IMG/VR virus record: IMGVR_UViG_3300044619_002514
Coordinates: 1-38,147 of that record
Direction: 5' to 3' (one strand)
Origin: a virus
Length of the DNA: 38,147 nucleotides
Below, piece by piece: positions 12,249 through 18,655 of this stretch. The notes beneath the pieces were generated by a model. That model made no database searches, was not told the origin of the DNA, and saw only the letters and a program-made list of their open reading frames with translations. Every line of letters begins with the position of its first letter. Position 1 is the stretch's first letter. The position numbers and the translations under genes were made by a program.

Positions 12249-12866
12249 ATGACACCGGAAGAAATTAAACAATTATTAGAGGAATCGCAACAGGCGTTTC
12301 TAAACCAACTACAAGGGGAATTGGGAACGCTAAAGGCAGGCATCTTAAGCGAGGTAGACCGAAAAAACAGTGGATTGGCGAGTAGTCTACAAAAATCCTG
12401 GGATAAAAAAACCACAAAAGCACCCGAACCTGAGCCAGAATTAGAAGTGGAAGTGGAGACACCCAAACAGAAACTAAGTCTTCAGGCTCTACAGAAACAG
12501 ATTGAAGATTTGAAGGAACAGTCAAAGGAAAAAGACAGAAAAATCGTAGCCAAAGAACTAGAAAACATCTTAAACTCAACCATATCCAAATTTAAGCCCC
12601 TAGACTTAGGAATTGCGACCAAAGCCTTTAAGCTACAGTACGGGGATAACTTAGTTTACGAAGATGGTGTAGCCTTTGTCAAAAATGGGGATACTGTGGA
12701 AAGTGTGGATGAGGCGTTAGGAAAATTCCTAGAAACTGATTTCGGTAAAAGTCTGTTACCCCCGACATCCAAAGCTAGGGGTGCTGGGTTAAAACCCCAA
12801 AACAGTAGCCCTGCCCCCACAGAGGGGAAACGGGACATTCTGGAAGATTTGTTTATTGAAGATTAA
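12249..12866 (+). CDS. Capsid scaffolding protein, 205 residues
   Basis: It is charged and helical, with a coiled-coil N-terminus (EEIKQLLEESQQAFLNQL), a Pro/Glu linker (APEPEPELEVEVETP, residues about 58-72) and a second coiled coil (LQALQKQIEDLKEQSKEKDR). A C-terminal part reads VYEDGVAFVKNGDTVESVDE and then FLETDFGKSLLP. That last pattern is common in phage scaffold-like proteins next to capsid genes, where it helps shell assembly. The position directly before the capsid gene supports the call. The ATG has a short AGAG ribosome site. No protease domain is visible. Confidence 0.8.
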   Translation: MTPEEIKQLLEESQQAFLNQLQGELGTLKAGILSEVDRKNSGLASSLQKSWDKKTTKAPEPEPELEVEVETPKQKLSLQALQKQIEDLKEQSKEKDRKIVAKELENILNSTISKFKPLDLGIATKAFKLQYGDNLVYEDGVAFVKNGDTVESVDEALGKFLETDFGKSLLPPTSKARGAGLKPQNSSPAPTEGKRDILEDLFIED

Positions 12867-12904
12867 GTTAAGGTTAAGAGGGTTCTGCTTTAGACCCCTC
12901 TCCC

Positions 12905-13222
12905 CTATCCCAAATTAACCCAAACGAGTCCATCATGGGTAGTCAGGCAGTATAGAGCCTCGACTACCTTAATTAGTTTTAAAGTCAGAAACGGGTTAAG
13001 TTCGGGTAGTTTAGAAAGAGCTAGTAGGTCACGAATGATACCATCAAAAGCATTGCAACGGATAACAGAAAGACTAACACAGATAGGGTTGTTATAGTCA
13101 GAAGAACCTAGTAGGGCAAGGCGTTCAGCCAATTCATAGGGGGCGGAGTCGAGACCAGAGATAAGGAAAGAAATATTGCAATGGGTCTCAAACTTTTCCA
13201 ATTCCAACTGAAATATACGCAT
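12905..13222 (-). CDS. Hypothetical protein, 105 residues, antisense between scaffold and capsid
   Basis: I start it at ATG 13222, with AGGTG six nt upstream. A TTG at 13237 is the alternative. It begins MRIFQLELEKFETHCNISFL and is Leu-rich (ELAERLALLGSS, LLALSKLPELNPFLTLKLIK), probably helical. No family recognised. It is odd for a leftward gene to sit between scaffold and capsid genes. It has no clear host-type promoter. The complement of the late-type motif at 13265-13283 lies about 50 nt upstream, so the two strands share this intergenic region. Confidence 0.5.
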   Translation of the reverse strand: MRIFQLELEKFETHCNISFLISGLDSAPYELAERLALLGSSDYNNPICVSLSVIRCNAFDGIIRDLLALSKLPELNPFLTLKLIKVVEALYCLTTHDGLVWVNLG

Positions 13223-13264
13223 CTTAACACCTACCAATATTTAGACTTAGATTGAGCGGAGTTA

Positions 13265-13283
13265 GACAATAACGCCCAATGCT
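13265..13283 (+). promoter_or_regulatory. Late-type motif before the capsid gene, with a long leader
   Basis: GACAATAACGCCCAATGCT. The core is 111 nt before ATG 13383, far longer than at the other copies. The leader may carry stability or translation signals, such as GTGT..ACAC near 13340. Confidence 0.6.
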
Positions 13284-13382
13284 ATTTATGTATGGATACT
13301 ACGGCCAGCCTAAAAAATCGTAGAAACCCTGTGTGGGATAAAACACAAAAGAATCTACTGAAAATAATAGGAAAATTAGAAA

Positions 13383-14429
13383 ATGGCAAAGCTTAATTTA
13401 GCAGTAGTCAACACGATTTTTTCGGAATTGTTGACCAAAGAGGTAAACCGTGAAGCAACCTTCTTGTCGTTGCTGACGAAGTTACCCGAACGTAAGTCCA
13501 ATATCCAGTGGTCTGTAGGAGTTGGTGGAACGCAAGCAACGGGAGTAGCAATTACTGGTTCAGCACCTGCGGCCAGCCAAGACGTAACTATTCCGGCACA
13601 GTTACCCATCAATAGTTCTTCGTTACAATCTACTTTCACCTTGAACTTGAAAGAGATTGAGGAAGCTAAAGAAATGGTTTCCAATGCAGAATTACGTCAG
13701 TTGCTGTCTGCACAAATGCGTAATGCAGTAGACGAACAAGCTACTACCTTAAACCGTAAATTATACAATGGAACTGGTGCGATTTCTGATGGAGGAATCA
13801 TCGGTCTATCCATTGCGGCTGGTACTGGAGATTATGCGGGTATTCCTTCAGCGACCTACCCTTTATGGCAAGGACAGGTCGTAGATTGCTGGGATGCTGG
13901 AGCGGCCGCAACCGACAAACGCCAAGCCTTAAAAACCGACTTTATGCTGGAATTAGACCGTAAAATCCGCTACCGTCCTGGTCGGTATGACCTAATCCTA
14001 ACTACCCCTAAAGTCGTTGAACAATACAAGAAAGTCTTTGAAGCCAATCGTAGCTTCCAAATCATGACTTTTGACGGCAACCGAGTTCCTTTGGTGGACT
14101 TAGGATTCAACGTGGCTGGTTACATGGGAACCCCAATCATCGATGATGTGTATTGTAACCGTACCCGTACTGCGGCTGAATCTGCCATTACCACTGCTCT
14201 CGGTACTGATGTTGACGAAGGTGTAATGTATTTCTTACGTCGTGAAGACTTAACGTTCTATTCCGCACCCGTACAGAACTCGTTTTCGGCTAATGGTGTT
14301 TATACCTTAATGCGCCAACTGGCTCAAACTAGCTTGTATGTGGACAACTTCGTAGTTGGTTGTATTGCCCAGTTGCAATTAGCCACTCGGAAAAACGTTG
14401 GAGTTATCCGTAATATTAAAGTCGCCTAA
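13383..14429 (+). CDS. Major capsid protein, 348 residues
   Basis: The size, the position after the scaffold and before a strong terminator, and the sequence (FSELLTKEVNREATFLSLLT; KYNGTGAISDGGIIGL-type loop; ELDRKIRYRPGRYDLILTTP; GYMGTPIIDDVYC; DFVVGCIAQLQLATRKNVGV-like C-terminus) fit an HK97-fold capsid protein of the type that forms the phage shell. No prohead protease gene or cleavable delta domain is apparent, since the protein starts near the E-loop region. The ATG has AGGA about ten nt upstream. Expression is probably monocistronic, from the late motif to the terminator at 14449. Confidence 0.85.
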   Translation: MAKLNLAVVNTIFSELLTKEVNREATFLSLLTKLPERKSNIQWSVGVGGTQATGVAITGSAPAASQDVTIPAQLPINSSSLQSTFTLNLKEIEEAKEMVSNAELRQLLSAQMRNAVDEQATTLNRKLYNGTGAISDGGIIGLSIAAGTGDYAGIPSATYPLWQGQVVDCWDAGAAATDKRQALKTDFMLELDRKIRYRPGRYDLILTTPKVVEQYKKVFEANRSFQIMTFDGNRVPLVDLGFNVAGYMGTPIIDDVYCNRTRTAAESAITTALGTDVDEGVMYFLRREDLTFYSAPVQNSFSANGVYTLMRQLAQTSLYVDNFVVGCIAQLQLATRKNVGVIRNIKVA

Positions 14430-14448
14430 GACTTATTAAACCCTAAAT

Positions 14449-14476
14449 CACCCCTTTAACTGGGGGTGGTTTTTTG
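14449..14476 (+). terminator. Rho-independent terminator after the capsid gene
   Basis: CACCCC-tttaactg-GGGGTG followed by GTTTTTT. Confidence 0.9.
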
Positions 14477-14522
14477 TCCTTACCCCACGCCTAAGTGTAC
14501 GGCTATCTATACAAGGAAACGG

Positions 14523-14552
14523 TTGGCAATCCAGTGAAAATCGTGCTATGAT
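14523..14552 (+). promoter_or_regulatory. Host-type promoter for the 267-residue regulator
   Basis: TTGGCA, 18 nt, then TATGAT. No late-type motif is present here, unlike at most neighbouring rightward units. Confidence 0.6.
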
Positions 14553-14580
14553 GGAGAGGTACAACCATTATAGGTGAAAA

Positions 14581-15384
14581 ATGTCAATCGTACCTAGCAA
14601 TCAGCAAGAATTATTGGCTTTTCTGAAACAGGATGCCAGCGAACAAGGAAATCTGTCTATCCGAGGTGTGGCAAGAATGGTAGGAGTTGCACATCAAACC
14701 ATCCATGAAGGGCTTGGAACTCCGTCAGGGAAGTTGTCCCAAAAGCTTATAGGGCAAGGATTTAACCCGTCAGGGCTGTGTACCGATGGATTCTCACCTC
14801 AAGCAGTAATTCTCGTTCTCGAATATTATGCCTACGAGTCCAAAGCAAAAGCTCCAATGGCAAAACAGCTAATGAGAACATTTGGAACAATTGGACTGAT
14901 GGAAACGCTGAAAAATATCAGACAGCCCCAACCAGAACCAAAACAGAGTCTGGTAGCAGAACCATTAAGTTTTGAAACTATTGCAAACTGCACTTCACAA
15001 ATGTCTCAATGTGCCGAACAATTTGAAAAGTCCGGAGATTTGCAATTAGCTCAACTAATCAAAACCACTATGGGGAATCAACTTCTGATACTCAATCAAA
15101 ATCTTTTGAAACCAGTCGAAGTCGAGGAATATGAAGGTTGTGTGGATGTGGCAATCCGTTTAGGGTTTGCAGTACCATCAAATTATGAGGGGTCTTTAGG
15201 GGCTTTTGTCCAGAAACAATGCGGACATTTGATGATTGGTCAAAACAATCGCTACTCTACCGCATCTCACAAAAAAGTACCTGCTTTCATGTATCCTGCT
15301 AAAAATCAGGAAGTAGAGCAAGCAGTGACCAGTTATTGTGTTTCTAAAAGTTTCAAAAATCGCAATGTTAGTCTGATGGACTAA
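14581..15384 (+). CDS. Antirepressor-like HTH protein, 267 residues
   Basis: Residues about 20-45 (GNLSIRGVARMVGVAHQTIH) are a helix-turn-helix. The middle holds a helical linker (QPQPEPKQSLVAEPL). The C-terminal part (VAIRLGFAVPSNYEGSLGAF, then KQCGHLMIGQNNRYSTASHK) recalls the C-terminal domains of phage antirepressors and of similar cyanobacterial proteins. It is flanked by its own host-type promoter (14523-14552) and its own terminator, so it forms an independent unit inside the capsid/tail zone. It is a good candidate for a moron or a switch regulator, and could bind the AGTACA-type dyads. Confidence 0.65.
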   Translation: MSIVPSNQQELLAFLKQDASEQGNLSIRGVARMVGVAHQTIHEGLGTPSGKLSQKLIGQGFNPSGLCTDGFSPQAVILVLEYYAYESKAKAPMAKQLMRTFGTIGLMETLKNIRQPQPEPKQSLVAEPLSFETIANCTSQMSQCAEQFEKSGDLQLAQLIKTTMGNQLLILNQNLLKPVEVEEYEGCVDVAIRLGFAVPSNYEGSLGAFVQKQCGHLMIGQNNRYSTASHKKVPAFMYPAKNQEVEQAVTSYCVSKSFKNRNVSLMD

Positions 15385-15407
15385 TAGCTAATCAAAAATA
15401 GGATAGT

Positions 15408-15437
15408 GGAAGGTTTGTCAGCCTTCCTTTTTTGTTT
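15408..15437 (+). terminator. Rho-independent terminator after the regulator
   Basis: GGAAGG-N8-CCTTCC followed by TTTTTTTGTTTTT. Confidence 0.9.
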
Positions 15438-15489
15438 TTACCCGTCTTAACAAAACTTAACATATCGTAACAAAACTTAACACTGGTGA

Positions 15490-15508
15490 AACAATAACGC
15501 TCAAACTA
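15490..15508 (+). promoter_or_regulatory. Late-type motif before the 118-residue gene
   Basis: AACAATAACGCTCAAACTA. The core is 38 nt before ATG 15535. Confidence 0.6.
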
Positions 15509-15534
15509 AATAAAACACCTGCCAAGAGATAAAA

Positions 15535-15891
15535 ATGCTGTTCACACCAGATGAAATATCTAGAATTAAAATAGCACTTGGGTATGAAGAATTTCCTAAG
15601 TATGAAGCTGATGTGCAGTTCATGCTAGAAGTGATTGAAGACCAAGTGCGCTATGAAAGAATCTTATTTTTACTGGAAAAAGTGGAAGAAATAGATAGTA
15701 AAATACAACAATATGTAGAGAAACTCTATGTAGAACAGGTAGAGGGTATAACTTTGAACTATGAAAAAGTGGTACTGGGATTGAAAAAAGAAGGTCTGCG
15801 GAGACTAAAAGAATTGTCTTGGCAGACCAACTTAGATATAAGAAACTCCCCGTTTAAAGGTAATGACGGGTTTAGCTTTGTCGCCTATTGA
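15535..15891 (+). CDS. Hypothetical late protein, 118 residues, possible head-completion protein
   Basis: The ATG at 15535 has AGAG upstream. The start (MLFTPDEISRIKIALGYEEF) resembles small neck or head-tail connector proteins that begin with a helix of the DExxRI-ALG type. The middle is a probable coiled coil (LLEKVEEIDSKIQQYVEKLY). It is the only rightward gene with the late motif between the capsid and tape measure genes. Its last 7 nt overlap the convergent thyX end. The structural role is inferred from the motif and position only. Confidence 0.5.
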   Translation: MLFTPDEISRIKIALGYEEFPKYEADVQFMLEVIEDQVRYERILFLLEKVEEIDSKIQQYVEKLYVEQVEGITLNYEKVVLGLKKEGLRRLKELSWQTNLDIRNSPFKGNDGFSFVAY

Positions 15892-16841
15892 TGAGTATCT
15901 CTGTCAGAATCAAAAAAGTCCTTTGCTTCTAAATCAGAGTTAAATGGCATAACCCAATGGGTAGTTACTTGGCGAATTTCAGTCCCATTAAGAATCCTGG
16001 TATCTTTTTCCATAGCATAGTCACCAGACTCACCTGTAAAAAGTTTACGGGCAGGAACCCAACCAATAAACCCGCCACACATCACAGATGCGTCGATGGC
16101 TACGGCAGTATGCTCTAAAGCTGACCAATGCTTTGAGCTAACTAAACGTATAAATAGTTTAACGTCTTTTTCCACATCCATATTCCCTTCGTGGTTGAGG
16201 TAAGACACTCTCGCACAACGAGAGGCTGACAGAGCAATGAGTAAAAGAGTATTACCTTTGTACAGTTCTTTTTCCTCATGGGTTACATAAGGCAGATGTA
16301 AACCACCATCTGATATGCTATAAGCAGAACATTCGTGGTAAGCCTCAAGCATTAAGCGGGCTACCTTTCTAATCTCTGGCTGGGCTTTTTCGGAAGTACG
16401 AAGTTCAAAAAAGTTGAACCATTGAGTGCCAGTCAGCACCACATCCACCATTTGGAACGGCTCAGTAAGTCGGTTCACAATTTCTTTATGAACCCCAAGC
16501 AGGTTCAATAAATTAGCCCAAAACCGTTGGGAGTGCATGGAGCAGAACCATACAAGGTCAGCTAATTTAGCCTTTAGACCCGTCAGTGGTTTACCAGCTT
16601 GCATTCCTGACTGATTCGTACCCCATTGGTCAGGGTGATAGGGATTCTCTACTAATTTTCGGTCTTTTTTCTTAATCGGAACAGCCCGATTCGACTCGGT
16701 ATTAGAGGACAAAATACGGTGTTTATTGAGTTGAGCTAAGACAAATCGGGGAATACGAATTTGAAAAGTGGTAATAGTGTCGCCTGTGATGGAATTGACA
16801 CTTTGTTCGATGACCTTAGCGTGGTATTGGGTAGGTTTCAA
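15885..16841 (-). CDS. thyX: Flavin-dependent thymidylate synthase
   Basis: ThyX makes dTMP from dUMP using methylene-tetrahydrofolate and FADH2. The family signature RHRxxSxNxxSxR is present at residues 40-52 as KHRILSSNTESNR, with Lys in place of the first Arg. Later segments also fit (LSASRCARVSYLNHEG; SKHWSALEHTAVAI; WVPARKLFTGESGDY). At 318 residues it is longer than minimal ThyX but usual for phage versions. The start is TTG 16841, chosen because AGGAG lies seven nt upstream. It overlaps the sigma gene's stop by 4 nt, so the two are translationally coupled. It supports phage DNA synthesis. Confidence 0.9.
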   Translation of the reverse strand: MKPTQYHAKVIEQSVNSITGDTITTFQIRIPRFVLAQLNKHRILSSNTESNRAVPIKKKDRKLVENPYHPDQWGTNQSGMQAGKPLTGLKAKLADLVWFCSMHSQRFWANLLNLLGVHKEIVNRLTEPFQMVDVVLTGTQWFNFFELRTSEKAQPEIRKVARLMLEAYHECSAYSISDGGLHLPYVTHEEKELYKGNTLLLIALSASRCARVSYLNHEGNMDVEKDVKLFIRLVSSKHWSALEHTAVAIDASVMCGGFIGWVPARKLFTGESGDYAMEKDTRILNGTEIRQVTTHWVMPFNSDLEAKDFFDSDRDTHQ

Positions 16842-17329
16842 GAATTTGCTCCTAATTTCTTAATTTTTCTGACTTCTGACTTATAAGTTCGCAGGGTAAG
16901 ACCCAGAGTTTTAGCTATTACCTCTTGGGTAAGACCCATTAGACGTTTGCGGACAATTTGCTTTTGGAGGGGGGTGAGTTTAGACCAGAACAGGTTCAGG
17001 GTCATTTGGTATTCAGTGGAATCGACTCGGAATGCCATATTGTCTAGGGGAAAATCTCGAAGTTGGCATTCCATGACATAGGTTTTGTGCCGAATAAGGC
17101 GGAACCTTTTGCGAATATCCAACCAGCAATAGCTGGTGAGCGTTCCTTTGTTGGGGTTCCAAGTCTTAAGTTTTTCTAGAACCAGACAAAGACCCTCCTG
17201 AAAATAATCCTCTCCTTTGACTGACGTATCACGCATAGCCCGACGGATAGCGGGGATTTGGGATTTAACCAAATTTAGTTTAGACGTTTCACAGGCTTGT
17301 TGTTCGATGGTTAAAGGTAGGTATTCCAT
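16838..17329 (-). CDS. Phage RNA polymerase sigma factor, 163 residues
   Basis: Residues 41-82 (DYFQEGLCLVLEKLKTWNPN, then KGTLTSYCWLDIRKRFRLIR) match sigma-70 region 2, which binds core polymerase and melts the -10. Residues 117-157 (KLTPLQKQIVRKRLMGLTQE followed by VIAKTLGLTLRTYKSEVRKI) match region 4, a helix-turn-helix that reads the -35. There is no region 1 or full region 3, as in compact phage or ECF-like sigmas. The ATG at 17329 has no clear ribosome site. The gene is first in an operon with thyX behind a host-type promoter at 17587-17615. It is the obvious candidate to recognise the recurring late-type motif. Confidence 0.8.
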   Translation of the reverse strand: MEYLPLTIEQQACETSKLNLVKSQIPAIRRAMRDTSVKGEDYFQEGLCLVLEKLKTWNPNKGTLTSYCWLDIRKRFRLIRHKTYVMECQLRDFPLDNMAFRVDSTEYQMTLNLFWSKLTPLQKQIVRKRLMGLTQEVIAKTLGLTLRTYKSEVRKIKKLGANS

Positions 17330-17580
17330 GTGGGTCTAGAATCTGCCATAAAAGACTACGAAAGAACAGTAGAAGAAGCGGTCTGACAGTATAGTACCAT
17401 TTTGACCGTTTTAAAAATGTTAACTTTCATTAACATTAATTTCTTGCTTCACAGTGGGTAAGACGGCTTAACTCCACTCCACAAGCTAACACGAGCTAAC
17501 TGCCCGCTTTACCCTAGTTAAAAGGGGTTTAACCCTGATTGATTAAGCTTGGTTCTCACTTAACCAGTTTTTGTTGGGTT
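17330..17580 (-). promoter_or_regulatory. About 250-nt leader of the sigma/thyX message
   Basis: From the expected start near 17580 to the ATG at 17329 there is no reading frame of note. The leader contains GTTAAC-type repeats, an AT-rich stretch and the 39-nt complement of the tape measure gene at 17337-17375, close to the sigma start codon. Confidence 0.5.
17337..17375 (-). repeat. 39-nt exact copy of tape measure sequence in the sigma leader
   Basis: Positions 17337-17375 are identical to 19485-19523 on the plus strand. The sigma/thyX message is made from the minus strand, so its leader would contain the perfect complement of tape measure mRNA (codons for residues about 277-290). Confidence 0.9.
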
Positions 17581-17586
17581 AAACCC

Positions 17587-17615
17587 AGTATAACAGAGAG
17601 TAGATAAAATGTCAA
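17587..17615 (-). promoter_or_regulatory. Host-type promoter of the sigma/thyX operon
   Basis: TTGACA at 17615-17610, 17 nt, then TATACT at 17592-17587, read leftward. The surrounding sequence resembles that of the promoter at 18567-18596. Confidence 0.8.
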
Positions 17616-17712
17616 GGGGTTGAGAAAAACTTTTAGACTTTAACCCTAGTAGAAAACTACCTTAAATGTTAATGTATCCCAACAAAGGTGGGTCTAAAAC
17701 AGAACCCCTTGA
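17613..17712. repeat. Inverted repeat CAAGGGGTT/AACCCCTTG around 17660
   Basis: Arms at about 17613-17621 and 17703-17711 are perfect complements about 80 nt apart. They lie between the 17735 stop and the sigma promoter. They could act as a long-range hairpin or paired sites. Confidence 0.4.
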
Positions 17713-17734
17713 TGCCAGTGTGTCAACTGTTTTC

Positions 17735-18142
17735 TTAGCGTCTATACTCTTTCTTTTTCAAATCCATGTCTTCCCGAAACTCACAGAAAAACTCGTATTG
17801 TTTAGAGTCAGAGTCTTTATAGAGGACTAATCCTGTGAATAAGTTAATGCAGTTATAAGCCGCTTCTTCTGGACTTTGCCCATACACATCGATGTATTTG
17901 CCGTTAAAACTAACACGACAATTTATGAACCAAACTAGGTTTAAGGGGTCAAATACTAAGCCATCATAAGTGGAGTATCTACGCAGAATTGGGCGGGATA
18001 CTTGTCTGAGTATAGTGAGCAACATTTCTAATTCTGTTAGGTTGGATTTTTCCCCTTTAGAGAAAATTTCAGGTTCAACCCCCATTTCTTCTAAAAGTCT
18101 TCCAGTCTTTCCCGCCATTAACATCTCAAAGTAACTACTCAT
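17735..18142 (-). CDS. Hypothetical protein, 135 residues
   Basis: The frame runs from ATG 18142 to 17735. It opens MSSYFEMLMAGKTGRLLEEM, is helical in the first half (LTELEMLLTILRQVSRPILR), and then looks mixed alpha/beta with VYGQSPEEAAYNCINLFTGL. The basic C-terminus ends DLKKKEYRR. No family recognised. There is no separate promoter, and it follows the 18170-18535 gene by 27 nt, so it is the second gene of that unit. The ribosome site is poor. Confidence 0.6.
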   Translation of the reverse strand: MSSYFEMLMAGKTGRLLEEMGVEPEIFSKGEKSNLTELEMLLTILRQVSRPILRRYSTYDGLVFDPLNLVWFINCRVSFNGKYIDVYGQSPEEAAYNCINLFTGLVLYKDSDSKQYEFFCEFREDMDLKKKEYRR

Positions 18143-18169
18143 TTTTGTCTGGTATTGGTGGTTGTTTAA

Positions 18170-18535
18170 CTAAAGAATAACAGATGGTTCATGAGTTGAT
18201 AGGACGTACAAAATAATGGCTTCTTGTTTCTCGTAGGACAGTTTAGACAGGACTACCTTCCCTAATTTTATTAACCTTGCCTCCCCCTCAACACGGTCTA
18301 CATACTCTGAGACAGTATCAAACTCAGCTTCTGTGGAATCAAGGTATAGAATGAAATCCGCTAGGTTTCCCCCTTTAACCCCTAGATTCTGATGGTGTAC
18401 ATGGAGAGAAAGACCACGGGTAATATTGTACAGAATTAACGCATCCAAGCCTGCTTTAGTAGCTCTCTCAATAATATTAAGGAAACACCCTAAATTGGGG
18501 GAAGAATTATTGTCTACAGAAGAATTATTAGACAT
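18170..18535 (-). CDS. Hypothetical protein, 121 residues
   Basis: The ATG at 18535 opens MSNNSSVDNNSSPNLGCFLN, a Ser/Asn-rich start, followed by a helical body (IIERATKAGLDALILYNITR) and an acidic middle (STEAEFDTVSEYVDRVEGEA). It is first in a two-gene leftward unit behind the promoter at 18567-18596, just divergent from the tape measure gene. Function unknown. Confidence 0.6.
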   Translation of the reverse strand: MSNNSSVDNNSSPNLGCFLNIIERATKAGLDALILYNITRGLSLHVHHQNLGVKGGNLADFILYLDSTEAEFDTVSEYVDRVEGEARLIKLGKVVLSKLSYEKQEAIILYVLSTHEPSVIL

Positions 18536-18566
18536 CTCAGATAAGTACCTTTAGTTGGTTGAATCC

Positions 18567-18596
18567 AGTATAGCAGGGTTATCTAGGGTTTGTCAA
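18567..18596 (-). promoter_or_regulatory. Host-type promoter for the 18535-17735 unit
   Basis: TTGACA at 18596-18591, 18 nt, then TATACT at 18572-18567, read leftward. It is back to back with the late-type motif at 18606. Confidence 0.75.
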
Positions 18597-18605
18597 GGGG
18601 TTTGA

Positions 18606-18624
18606 GAAAAAATCGCCCAAAGCT
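18606..18624 (+). promoter_or_regulatory. Late-type motif before the tape measure gene
   Basis: A variant with core TCGCCCAAAGCTA. The core is 43 nt before ATG 18656. Confidence 0.5.
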
Positions 18625-18655
18625 AAGTTAGACCCCGCTTGGAGTATAACTGAGG

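Noticed and set aside
12149-12579. Leftward frames overlapping the scaffold gene
   Set aside because: They are shadows of the scaffold coding sequence and overlap the late-type motif.
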